A stretch of 17,898 bases of DNA from Bacteroidota bacterium (GCA_030706285.1 JAUZOU010000021.1:1-17898), one strand, 5' to 3'. Numbered from the stretch's first letter, positions 6,180-13,187 are shown. The notes: generated by a model from the sequence alone, not told the origin. Numbers and translations: made by a program.

Positions 6180-6848
6180 TTATTGAATTTGGATACCGCT
6201 TGTCCCTAAAATTCTTTTAATATCTTCCTTTTTATATAGAACAGTTTTGCCTTTTGGTGAACAACGTTTAAAACGACCTTCCATTTCCCATCTGTAAATT
6301 GTGCTTCGTGTACAGTGGAATATTTTTTCTATGTCTTTAATTGAAAGAGTTTCGGCAAATTCGGAGAGTAAATTTTCTGTTTCAATCTTGCTCACTTTTG
6401 CAACCTCTTCAACTGAACCTTCTGTTTGAGTTGTCTTGCCATTGATACTGTCCATAGTCGAATTTAAGAGTTCTTTGATATAAACCAGTTGGCTTAAATG
6501 AGCTTGTTGGATTGGTTTGAAGGTTTTATATATGATTTCTCTATTTGAAAAACTGTTGTCTATGTCTTTTTGATACTTGATACATAGATCATCGAAAACT
6601 TTAATGGCTTTAATAGCCAGATCAATTTTTTTAAGATTTATGAGTGCAAATGTTGAGATTTGCGCTGCTGATGAATATAAGACTAATGATGATAAGGCCA
6701 GTTCAAAATCTGATCCCAACTGTCTTACATAAATGAGATATGAATCAATCGATTCTTCAAAATCATTATTTACAGTATAAAGGATTCGGTTAAAATCCAT
6801 GTCTGCAAGTATGAGAGCATTTTCAAGAGCTTGTTGTGCGTTTTCCAT
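6180..6848 (-). CDS. Excisionase/MerR-type HTH protein coupled to the integrase
   Basis: The ATG at 6848-6846 follows the integrase stop codon after one base (TAA-A-ATG), a typical translational coupling. A longer in-frame start inside the integrase gene exists but is less likely. The 222-residue product has a helical N-terminal domain of ~150 residues that I do not recognise. The C-terminal helix-turn-helix of the excisionase/MerR class (HTH_17 type) runs from LSIKDIEKIF through TRSTIYRWEMEGR to VLYKKEDIKRIL. Proteins with this domain next to integrases act as recombination directionality factors or regulators of the element. Its size exceeds that of classic Xis proteins, so the N-terminal half may sense or bind another partner. 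It ends 50 bases from the convergent membrane-protein gene. Confidence 0.75.
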   Translation of the reverse strand: MENAQQALENALILADMDFNRILYTVNNDFEESIDSYLIYVRQLGSDFELALSSLVLYSSAAQISTFALINLKKIDLAIKAIKVFDDLCIKYQKDIDNSFSNREIIYKTFKPIQQAHLSQLVYIKELLNSTMDSINGKTTQTEGSVEEVAKVSKIETENLLSEFAETLSIKDIEKIFHCTRSTIYRWEMEGRFKRCSPKGKTVLYKKEDIKRILGTSGIQIQ

Positions 6849-6849
6849 T

Positions 6850-8208
6850 TTATTTTTTATTTGACATTTTTTCAGCGACTGCGAGGGCATTTTCTGTATC
6901 CCCAAATCTGATATAATTTCGGAACGTTTTCATGTCTTTATGTCCAGAAATTCTCATGATTCTTTCGGCCTCAATCTTGTAATGAAAATATAGATTTGTA
7001 ATTGCGGAACGCCTACAGGTGTGACTTGCAATCATTTTATATTTCGGTGTTGTTATTTCTTTTGCTTCACCGCCTTTAAAGCTTATATATGTTACTTCCT
7101 TTGTGATTCCTGCCTTCTCAGCAATATCCTTTATCTTTTTATTTAGTTTGAAAGATGATACCGATGGAAGGTTATAGTTGTATTTGGTAACCAGTTCTAG
7201 GAAATTCGTGACAACTGGTATTTTAACCGCAGTCGTTGTTTTTTGAGTCGTAATCGATAAGACTGTGTATTCTTCTCCTTTTTGACTCTTCTCTAAAGAA
7301 AAATCTGAAGCTTTGATTCTGTTGAAATCAGATTGTCTAAGTCCGCTGTAGCAACCAACAAGAAAAGTGTCTCTACATTCTAGCTCTTCCCCTTCAAGCT
7401 CAAGCTTTGCTAATAGTTCAATTTCATCAATACTAAGCACAACCGCAAAACTTTCTTTGTCTGGGGCAATGAAATAGTCTTTTAAATATTCTGTGTTTTT
7501 GCTGATTCCTTTATTGTAGGCAACTTTCAATATATGTTTTAAGCACTTGATATATTTCCCGACTGATTTTGGCGTATAATCTTGTTTTTCCAATTTCAGT
7601 TCTATGCATTCTGCATCATCGTATAGGAAATTAACAAACAAATCATACCAATCTTGATTGATGGAATCGAAATTTGTTCTCAATCCATTTATGCAATCAA
7701 ACATTAAAATGTTGTTTTTTAATGTTCGATATGGTTTTATGGAGCCTTCAGCATATTTTGTTTTCTTTTCTGTTAGGATGATTCCGTTAGTTATATCATT
7801 GACAAATATTTCCAAATAGTCTGATAAAAGTGTTTTTGTACTTTTTGAAAAACCAAAAATCTCATCGTATGACTTCTTTAAGTATATGTTGTCAATTTTG
7901 GAATCGCTAATACGTGCTTTGGATATAATGTCAGAATGTACCGATTTGATTCTGTCTATCATTGAAGACAATTCAATGACATTTGCTTTATAATGGATAT
8001 ATTTGGACTTTATTTTACCAATTGGTATTGGACGCTGTTTGTCTAAATCCCACAAATCTGGAGGGATTCTCAAAACCTTGTCTAAAGCCTTGCTTTTTAG
8101 TGGGTAATTAAAGGTTTTGCCTTTTCCGCAGTTTACACGAAACAGAACTTCACTGTCTTTATCCGTAAAAGGACGCTTTAAATTGAATTTTGGATCATAC
8201 TTTGACAT
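6850..8208 (-). CDS. Tyrosine recombinase (integrase) of the element
   Basis: A 452-residue integrase of typical Bacteroidota length. The N-terminal region (~1-110) fits an arm-binding domain, and DYLEIFVND onward is a SAM-like core-binding domain. The C-terminal catalytic domain has the full set: Arg-291 (SGLRQSD), a Lys in the TTQKTTTAVKIPV strand region, His-396 and Arg-399 (SHTCRRS), His-423 (SGHKD) and nucleophile Tyr-432 (FRNYIRF). It catalyses insertion at, and excision from, the tRNA-Phe end. The gene lies beside the right attachment site and reads inward. A perfect TACATTTG -7 box is only 4 bases in front of the ATG, which suggests a nearly leaderless message, and the 25-bp repeat just upstream suggests autoregulation. 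No frameshift is seen, so it is probably functional. Confidence 0.95.
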   Translation of the reverse strand: MSKYDPKFNLKRPFTDKDSEVLFRVNCGKGKTFNYPLKSKALDKVLRIPPDLWDLDKQRPIPIGKIKSKYIHYKANVIELSSMIDRIKSVHSDIISKARISDSKIDNIYLKKSYDEIFGFSKSTKTLLSDYLEIFVNDITNGIILTEKKTKYAEGSIKPYRTLKNNILMFDCINGLRTNFDSINQDWYDLFVNFLYDDAECIELKLEKQDYTPKSVGKYIKCLKHILKVAYNKGISKNTEYLKDYFIAPDKESFAVVLSIDEIELLAKLELEGEELECRDTFLVGCYSGLRQSDFNRIKASDFSLEKSQKGEEYTVLSITTQKTTTAVKIPVVTNFLELVTKYNYNLPSVSSFKLNKKIKDIAEKAGITKEVTYISFKGGEAKEITTPKYKMIASHTCRRSAITNLYFHYKIEAERIMRISGHKDMKTFRNYIRFGDTENALAVAEKMSNKK

Positions 8209-8212
8209 AGTG

Positions 8213-8220
8213 CAAATGTA
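8213..8220 (-). promoter_or_regulatory. -7 box of the integrase promoter
   Basis: The minus strand reads TACATTTG, a perfect TAnnTTTG match, ending 4 bases before the ATG (8208-8206). No TTTG is found at the -33 position, which is instead close to the 25-bp repeat at 8236-8260. Transcription would begin at or just before the start codon. Confidence 0.5.
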
Positions 8221-8235
8221 TATAATAAAATGAAC

Positions 8236-8260
8236 TGGTACTATAGATGGAACTATATTT
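8236..8260 (+). repeat. Right 25-bp imperfect direct repeat, candidate integrase arm site
   Basis: Partner of 2976-3000: GGTACTATA at 8237 and GGAACTATATTT at 8249, again 12 bases apart. It lies between the integrase start codon and the right attachment site, covering about -28 to -52 relative to the likely integrase transcription start. Integrase or HTH-protein binding here could both organise recombination and repress the integrase gene. Confidence 0.6.
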
Positions 8261-8391
8261 ATGAAACAATATGGTATTTTTTATGAAAATAAGTTGTTCC
8301 ATTTTGTATCATTGAGTGTAAAAATATCTATTAAACAAGTAGATATACAGTTATTTAGACTTGGAATTGTATCATATTGTATTTTTTGTAT

Positions 8392-8409
8392 GATTCCTGG
8401 TGGTACCAC
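8392..8409 (+). repeat. Attachment site copy at the far end (right junction)
   Basis: Exact 18-base copy of the tRNA-Phe 3' terminus at 2915-2932, with no tRNA body in front of it. It lies about 180 bases upstream of the integrase start codon. It is followed by an orphan hairpin terminator that matches what would have followed the intact tRNA before integration. Confidence 0.9.
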
Positions 8410-8416
8410 TATACAC

Positions 8417-8450
8417 CGAAAGGCTTCATGTGAAAACATGAGGCCTTTCG
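8417..8450 (+). terminator. Displaced host terminator of tRNA-Phe
   Basis: A 14-bp stem with one wobble (8417-8430 with 8437-8450) and loop TGAAAA lies 7 bases past the right attachment site. The T-tract after it is weak (CTATTTATA). In the uninterrupted chromosome it would follow the tRNA-Phe gene directly; now it is separated from it by the element. Confidence 0.7.
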
Positions 8451-8558
8451 CTATTTATATGATTTTCATCAGTTTTTCTTGATCAAAAAAGATATGACCT
8501 ACAGGCAGACTAATTGCCGAAACAAGGCAGGGGCAGTTCCGGCCAGTTTATCCGGATT

Positions 8559-10046
8559 TTACGAATGTTTGATCAATGTAAACGCCTTACAGATGCAGTC
8601 GGGAATCTCATTTTTATAATGAGTCACATAGATCATTGATTTATCCGGATCCTGGCAAAAGTTTTCAATGATGTTCCTGGCTTTCCGTTTATTGGAGACA
8701 TCGAGTCCGTGCAGCGGTTCGTCCAGAATGAGTAAGGACGGATTTTTAACAAAAGCTCTGGCCAACAGGCAAAGTCGTTGTTCTCCCGAAGAAACTTTGA
8801 GAAACGATTTGTCTTTTAGGTGGCCGATACCGAACACCTTCATCCAGCTCTCGCAGGCATCGAGCTGTTCGGGTGTACACCGACGATACAGGCCGATGGT
8901 ATCAAATAGCCCTGATCCGACAATGTCAATGCAGGGAACATTTTTCAGATAATAACTGTGCATTTCCGGAGACACGTAGCCAATGTTCTTCTTGATGTCC
9001 CAGATGCTTTCTCCAGTCCCGCGCTTGCGATTGAACAAGCGGATATCGTTGGCATATGACTGGGGATTGTCAGCACAGACCAAACTGAGCAGTGTCGATT
9101 TTCCGGCGCCGTTCGGACCAAGCAAGGCCCATCGCTCCCCATGCTTGATGGTCCAGTTCAGATCTTTCAGTATGGTTCGTTTTCCATAACGAATCGTTAT
9201 ATGGCAAAGTTGTACGACATTATTTTGAGTGGTCTCATCACTAACCGGATCTGCTGTAAAATCAGCCTGAGTATAGTTCTTCAGTCTTCGTTCCTGCTGC
9301 ACAGGTGGAGGGATGGCGAATAACTTAGCCTGAAGCTTGGCATCGGTTTCGAAATCGGTTTTACTGAGTGGTTTGCTTATCGTTCTGTTATGGACAGGCA
9401 AGACATGCGTGACAATTGATGGAATATCTGCCGGATTGGAAAGCACAAAAATAAGTTGCAACCCTTCTAGACTGGCCATATTACCGAGGAGTAGATTCAA
9501 CTGGTCGCGAGAGGAGGCATCCAGGCCGATGAAAGGATTGTCAAGGATCAGGATACGAGGCCGGCTCATCAGTGTACGCACAATCAGGAATTTTCGCAAT
9601 TCACCACTTGAAAGTTGTATCAATCTGCTTTCAAGAAGATTTTTGACATTAAAAAGCTGGAGAATCCTGTTTGAGTAAGTTTTGTCAGGATTAAGTTCCA
9701 GCAAATCAGCTATTAGCGGAGATTCTTCGGCCTCCTGCGAGTTCCAGCGTTGTTGGTAAGCTGCACTCTGATAATCGTTGGACAGGCTTGAAATATCCCG
9801 GAAAGCCATCGATTTGATGGCTTCGGATACTTTCAGCCCGTTGGCCTCAAAAACCGGATAGTTAATGGCACCAGTACGTAACGCATATTTTCCAGCCAAC
9901 GTATCGATTAAAACAGTCTTACCCGAACCATTCGGCCCGATGACAGCCCAGTGTTCGCCGGTCTGCATCTGCCAGTTCAATGGTTCGGAAAACTGCACGT
10001 CCGGGTGTCTTAAGACAGCCTCGTGCAGGCGAATCAATGTATCCAT
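8559..10046 (-). CDS. modF: ModF-like tandem ABC ATPase
   Basis: A 495-residue soluble protein with two ABC nucleotide-binding domains in one chain and no membrane segment, matching E. coli ModF (PhrA) in length and order. Domain 1: Walker A GPNGSGKT (residues 37-44), signature LSSGELRK, Walker B ILILDNP. Domain 2: Walker A GPNGAGKST, then FNRKRGTGESIWDIKK (a ModF hallmark), signature VSSGEQR, Walker B LLILDEP and the switch His in YVTHYKNE. The usual catalytic Glu of domain 1 is Asn-170, so hydrolysis is probably asymmetric. The start chosen is ATG 10046, one base after the stop of the winged-helix gene; a TTG 14 codons upstream lies inside that gene. The role is uncertain even in E. coli, where the gene is linked to molybdate transport. 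No modABC is visible here. Confidence 0.85.
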   Translation of the reverse strand: MDTLIRLHEAVLRHPDVQFSEPLNWQMQTGEHWAVIGPNGSGKTVLIDTLAGKYALRTGAINYPVFEANGLKVSEAIKSMAFRDISSLSNDYQSAAYQQRWNSQEAEESPLIADLLELNPDKTYSNRILQLFNVKNLLESRLIQLSSGELRKFLIVRTLMSRPRILILDNPFIGLDASSRDQLNLLLGNMASLEGLQLIFVLSNPADIPSIVTHVLPVHNRTISKPLSKTDFETDAKLQAKLFAIPPPVQQERRLKNYTQADFTADPVSDETTQNNVVQLCHITIRYGKRTILKDLNWTIKHGERWALLGPNGAGKSTLLSLVCADNPQSYANDIRLFNRKRGTGESIWDIKKNIGYVSPEMHSYYLKNVPCIDIVGSGLFDTIGLYRRCTPEQLDACESWMKVFGIGHLKDKSFLKVSSGEQRLCLLARAFVKNPSLLILDEPLHGLDVSNKRKARNIIENFCQDPDKSMIYVTHYKNEIPDCICKAFTLIKHS

Positions 10047-10047
10047 G

Positions 10048-10227
10048 TTATTTTGCGGGCTCCCAATAGCACATTTTGGGTGAAACAATAGCTCCTGAGG
10101 CTTTAAGCTTCTTCATGGCCTTGTCAACTTCCTTACGGTCAAGCCCGGTCAGTTCTGCCAGTTTACCGGCATTTACCGGCGTTCCGGCTTGTTTCATCGC
10201 TTCCAGTACTTTGTCTGTTGTTTCCAT
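10048..10227 (-). CDS. Small winged-helix DNA-binding protein
   Basis: A 59-codon gene from ATG 10227 to TAA 10048. The product METTDKVLEAMKQAGTPVNA, then GKLAELTGLDRKEVDKAMKK, then LKASGAIVSPKMCYWEPAK has the pattern of a minimal winged helix. Helices 1-2 (VLEAMKQ, AGKLAELTG) and recognition helix (DRKEVDKAMKKLKASG) precede a wing-like strand (AIVSPKMCYWEP). It is a single domain without a sensor part. The stop codon is one base from the modF ATG (TAA-C-ATG), so the two are co-translated and probably co-regulated. It could be the local regulator of modF. The good fit of domain and coupling makes a real gene likely despite its size. Confidence 0.8.
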   Translation of the reverse strand: METTDKVLEAMKQAGTPVNAGKLAELTGLDRKEVDKAMKKLKASGAIVSPKMCYWEPAK

Positions 10228-10315
10228 ACAAGTAGGATTAAATAAGTTAATGATCTTGATAGTGCTATTTCCACGATGGACGAGTCGTTAAAAGCGACAG
10301 GTGCAGTACCAATAC

Positions 10316-11284
10316 TTATTGAAAATGGAAAAATTCGAGTTCTTCTCGATGACTCTCATTGAGTTGCAATGTCGCAAAGGTAGCCATTGTCGTCCTAACG
10401 TTAGCCTCCAGGATAAACATTTTTTTATCAGCTTCAATAAAATCAAGGCCAAGGAATCCGGTATAGTCTCCGAACAATGGATCCAGCCGGAATAAGGCGC
10501 ATGCAAGGTTTTCATTTAGGTAGTCCGGCAGATTGTTTATCTTCTTCATCAAGCCGCCGGCATAATTTTTTTGGAATCTGATTTTCATTTCTGAATAACC
10601 GAAAAGGGTATAGTCTTTTGGCCCGTTACGAAATAATTGAACACTTCTAGGTGCTCCCTCAATGGCTTTTTCCTTGTACCATTTAGACGGATAGGCTTGT
10701 ATGGCTTGTTTCATACCGGTTAAATCCGACGTATGGAAGGTGGCAAAGCCTCCGGCTCCAATGGCTCGTTTAATGTAATACGCTTCGCTGCTTTCGAGGT
10801 TATCACTGGCAGGGTCTATAATTGCCCAGGCAGGAGTCAGGTCGCCAAGCCGTTCCTTCTGGCTGATCTTGTTGTTATAGGCAAGAAAATCCGAATAGGG
10901 ATAGTTAATGTCCCATCCTTTTTGACAGGCCAGGCTGTCAGCTTCCGGGTGAGGCACTGCGACAAACAGTCGCTTGATGGCTGCTGGTATCGCTGTATTG
11001 GCAAGACGTTTATACAATGAGATGCGCGGATCTTCTGAGATGGCTACCGTCAGCAGCTTGTTACGGGAAGGATCGGTGTGCTTGACGGCATATTGGTTGA
11101 CTGCAATATGTTGACCGGCAAGGCTATTTGTTAACTGATTCTCACAGGAAACGATGTACCGGTGTTTCCCAAGACATTCATCCAGCAAACTACGCGGATC
11201 GAAGGTATATAACGTTTCTTTGTCGGACAGCAAAGGCAAGTCTGCCAGGCGCAGGTTTCTGGATCGTATTGTAATTTCGGGCAT
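10316..11284 (-). CDS. ATP-grasp domain protein, substrate unknown
   Basis: A 322-residue protein with ATP-grasp features. YYIKRAIGAGGFATFHTSD around residues 169-187 gives the ATP-binding Lys and glycine-rich loop. FLGLDFIEADKKMFILEANVRTTMATF near the C terminus gives the metal-binding Asp, Glu and Asn followed by Arg. ATP-grasp enzymes join a carboxylate to an amine or thiol through an acyl-phosphate. The N-terminal ~130 residues form a poorly conserved substrate domain that I cannot place in a known enzyme, and no carrier protein, precursor peptide or partner ligase is next to it. The ATG at 11284 is the only sensible start. The winged-helix gene begins 88 bases after its stop on the same strand with no strong terminator between, so the three may form one transcript. 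Confidence 0.75.
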   Translation of the reverse strand: MPEITIRSRNLRLADLPLLSDKETLYTFDPRSLLDECLGKHRYIVSCENQLTNSLAGQHIAVNQYAVKHTDPSRNKLLTVAISEDPRISLYKRLANTAIPAAIKRLFVAVPHPEADSLACQKGWDINYPYSDFLAYNNKISQKERLGDLTPAWAIIDPASDNLESSEAYYIKRAIGAGGFATFHTSDLTGMKQAIQAYPSKWYKEKAIEGAPRSVQLFRNGPKDYTLFGYSEMKIRFQKNYAGGLMKKINNLPDYLNENLACALFRLDPLFGDYTGFLGLDFIEADKKMFILEANVRTTMATFATLQLNESHREELEFFHFQ

Positions 11285-11377
11285 GGAAGTTCTGCAATGC
11301 GGATTCGTTTTGTTTCGGCAGGTAAAGATACGCTTTTACGTTACAAAGGGGAAACTCAACCGGTCAGCAATTAAAAA

Positions 11378-11411
11378 GAAATGGACCACAGGGTAAGTCC
11401 CGGACCATTTC
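11378..11411 (-). terminator. Terminator of the AraC-type regulator gene
   Basis: On the minus strand GAAATGG-T-CC pairs with GG-T-CCATTTC (9 bp with one T-T mismatch) around an inner GGG/CCC hairpin and is followed by TTTTTAATT. It lies about 40 bases past the stop of the regulator and about 95 bases before the ATP-grasp start, so the two genes are probably transcribed separately. Confidence 0.6.
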
Positions 11412-11449
11412 CTTTAGCCACAAGAGGTGGAAAATATAACCCATAGAAA

Positions 11450-12286
11450 TTAAAGCTGGTTCGATTTCGCATATTGGCTTGGGCTGCGGTTGAATTTTTT
11501 ATGGAACACATCCCTGAAGTATTTAGCATCCGTGAAACCAGATTTAAAAGCTACTTCTGAAATGGTATATTGTTTTGTCTTCAATAGTTCCTTAGCTCGT
11601 TCCATGCGATATTGACGGATAAAATCCGCTGGCGCTTGTCCGCTGATTAATTTTATTTTGTTGTAGAAAGAGGACCGGCTCATGCCCATTTCCTGGCTAA
11701 GTACGTCTACGTTGAAGCTCGGGTCGGCATAATAGACTCTAATGATGGAAAAGACCTTTTCCAGAAAATATTGATCGTTTGGATTCTGATTGCCTAATAT
11801 GGACGTATAGATTTCTGATTCATCAGGTGGCAAGTCGTTCAGTGCCCCTTTACTTTGATTGACGCCTTTTTTTTCTTGCTGAATCTGATGTTGAAACCAA
11901 TTGTTCTCTTTTTCAAGATTGATCAGCGCTTTCAGGGTACTTTGCATCGTATTGATACGCCAGATGGAAACTCTGATTTTGTCGCGTTGGAGCTCATCCA
12001 ACTTGGCATTGGACGAAACTTCGTTAAGAGGTTCGTTTAACAGTTCCAGCGATTTCTGCATCGTGTGGACTGTTTTGATGTATTCAAGAATATCCTTGGT
12101 CAGCTTATCTCTTTTTTTTTGATAACTATATATTTTGTAAACGAGCAGGACGAGAACGATGATAAGGGCGTAATAAGGAATTAATACCCAAAGGCCGATA
12201 AACAGACTGTTTTGACAACATTTTAAAGCGTTGTCGATGGCTGAGAAAAGAGAATAAATATTCCTTTTTTGAGGCTGCATGTTCAT
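11450..12286 (-). CDS. Membrane-anchored AraC-type regulator, apparently a reduced hybrid two-component protein
   Basis: A 278-residue protein. Residues ~27-50 form one transmembrane helix (LFIGLWVLIPYYALIIVLVLLVY), followed by a coiled coil (~52-125). Residues ~175-275 are a two-HTH AraC/XylS domain (FNVDVLSQEMGMSRSSFYNK, then ISEVAFKSGFTDAKYFRDVF and FNRSPSQYA). In Bacteroidota, AraC domains with a single membrane helix usually belong to hybrid two-component proteins with a sensor propeller, kinase, receiver and AraC domain. Here kinase ATPase, receiver and sensor are missing. The helical segment KTVHTMQKSLELLNEPL aligns by eye with the dimerisation/phosphoacceptor helix consensus of those kinases. 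It may therefore act as a dimeric membrane-bound transcription factor. It is divergent from the ECF sigma gene 329 bases away. The ATG at 12286 is used; one at 12280 is also possible. Confidence 0.85.
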   Translation of the reverse strand: MNMQPQKRNIYSLFSAIDNALKCCQNSLFIGLWVLIPYYALIIVLVLLVYKIYSYQKKRDKLTKDILEYIKTVHTMQKSLELLNEPLNEVSSNAKLDELQRDKIRVSIWRINTMQSTLKALINLEKENNWFQHQIQQEKKGVNQSKGALNDLPPDESEIYTSILGNQNPNDQYFLEKVFSIIRVYYADPSFNVDVLSQEMGMSRSSFYNKIKLISGQAPADFIRQYRMERAKELLKTKQYTISEVAFKSGFTDAKYFRDVFHKKFNRSPSQYAKSNQL

Positions 12287-12615
12287 CGCTTTTGATTGTG
12301 TGAATACGTCTAATCCGTTGGTGATCTTGTGGTTATCTGCGCTTGTCTATGGCTGGAAAATGCATGTTAATTAGTATGGATTCAATTGAATGGCAATGCC
12401 AAACCTACAAAATAGTTTGGAATAATTCATGCAAAAACCACAAAAAAGCATGAAAACTGATAATGGTGCACCCAAAATCAGATATAAAACTGATTTGAGG
12501 TTTTATTAAACAGAATTTCGGCTATTGAGAGGTGGCTTTTTTAGTATTTTTAGCACATGAAAAACAAATGTTCACGTAACATTGGTTACGTGTTTTACCA
12601 CCTAAAAGAAACAGT
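12287..12615. promoter_or_regulatory. Divergent regulatory region between AraC-type regulator and ECF sigma gene
   Basis: This 329-base stretch has no gene. It contains several dyads: the perfect palindrome ATTCAATTGAAT (12380-12391) adjoining TGGCAATGCCA (12391-12401), TTCATGC/GCATGAA separated by 15 bases (12426-12454), AAATCAG/CTGATTT with an 8-base spacer near 12477-12498, and CACGTAAC/GTTACGTG at 12573-12592. No clean TTTG/TAnnTTTG promoter was found in either direction, which would fit promoters read by an alternative sigma factor or needing an activator. Operator roles are inferred from symmetry only. Confidence 0.5.
12573..12592 (+). promoter_or_regulatory. Palindromic hairpin before the ECF sigma gene
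   Basis: CACGTAAC and GTTACGTG form a perfect 8-bp stem with loop ATTG, ending 23 bases before the sigma-factor ATG and followed by TTTT. It could be an operator, an autoregulatory sigma site, or an attenuator hairpin in the leader; the sequence alone does not decide. Confidence 0.45.
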
Positions 12616-13119
12616 ATGAATGCCCTCAAATTGAACAAACACTTACTGGATGTGCAGAGCGATTTGTTGCGGTTTGCATTCCGGCTCACCAAGAACAGGG
12701 ATGACGCGTCCGATCTCCTTCAGGAGACTTCTTTGAAGGTGCTTGACAACCACGATAAGTTCGCCGAAGAAACCAATTTCAAGGCCTGGACTTACACGTT
12801 GATGCGCAATATCTTCATAAACAACTACCGTAAAACGGTACGTGAACAAACTTTTGTCGATCAGACTGATAACCTGTATCATCTGAACATTCCGCAAAAT
12901 TCAGGTTTCGACTCTCCCGAAGGGGCTTACACCATTGCTGAAATTACAAAGGCAATCAACAGTTTCAGTAAAGAGTACAGACAGCCCTTTGCTATGCACA
13001 TTGCAGGCTTTAAATACGAAGCGATTGCTCAAGAGATGAACTTACCGCTGGGGACGGTCAAGAGTCGTATTTTCTTTGCCCGTAAGCGGCTGCAGCAAGT
13101 ATTGAAGGATTATAGGTAA
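12616..13119 (+). CDS. ECF-type RNA polymerase sigma factor
   Basis: A 167-residue extracytoplasmic-function sigma factor of normal size. Region 2 covers residues ~10-75 with LTKNRDDASDLLQETSLKVL (the DxxDLxQ core-binding helix) and NFKAWTYTLMRNIFINNYRK (the -10 recognition helix). Region 4 covers ~110-165 with YRQPFAMHIAGFKYEAIAQE and the HTH MNLPLGTVKSRIFFARKRL. Region 3 is absent, as expected. No anti-sigma gene follows; the next gene is convergent topA. This matches the free-standing ECF sigmas common in Bacteroidota, which are controlled at transcription or in other ways. The hairpin just upstream may be part of that control. The target genes are unknown. Confidence 0.93.
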   Translation: MNALKLNKHLLDVQSDLLRFAFRLTKNRDDASDLLQETSLKVLDNHDKFAEETNFKAWTYTLMRNIFINNYRKTVREQTFVDQTDNLYHLNIPQNSGFDSPEGAYTIAEITKAINSFSKEYRQPFAMHIAGFKYEAIAQEMNLPLGTVKSRIFFARKRLQQVLKDYR

Positions 13120-13187
13120 ACTGGTAGATCCTTTCTTTCAGGTTATTTTGCAGGTTTTCAATCGGTATCAGGTAAAACTAAAAACGT

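Larger units (their letters stand above)
2933..8409. mobile_element. Small tRNA-Phe-integrated element (5,477 bp): Tyr integrase, Ser recombinase, candidate Rep
   Basis: The boundaries are the two 18-bp copies of the tRNA-Phe end. Contents from left: terminator, non-coding stretch with a GC-rich stem-loop, serine recombinase (minus), gpII/Rep_trans-like protein (plus), decayed zinc-ribbon gene (minus), membrane protein (plus), HTH protein and tyrosine integrase (minus). The DNA is clearly more AT-rich than both flanks, which supports transfer. No relaxase of a recognised Mob family, no type IV secretion gene, no Zot and no phage structural gene is visible. It could be an integrated rolling-circle plasmid, a mobilisable element whose Rep-like protein acts as relaxase, or a phage satellite. 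That it is an integrated element is well supported; its transfer mode is unknown. Confidence 0.9.

Noticed and set aside
8261..8482. 73-codon plus-strand ORF across the right attachment site
   Set aside because: It runs through the arm repeat, the 18-bp repeat and the displaced tRNA terminator, and has no recognisable protein features; it arises by chance at the junction.
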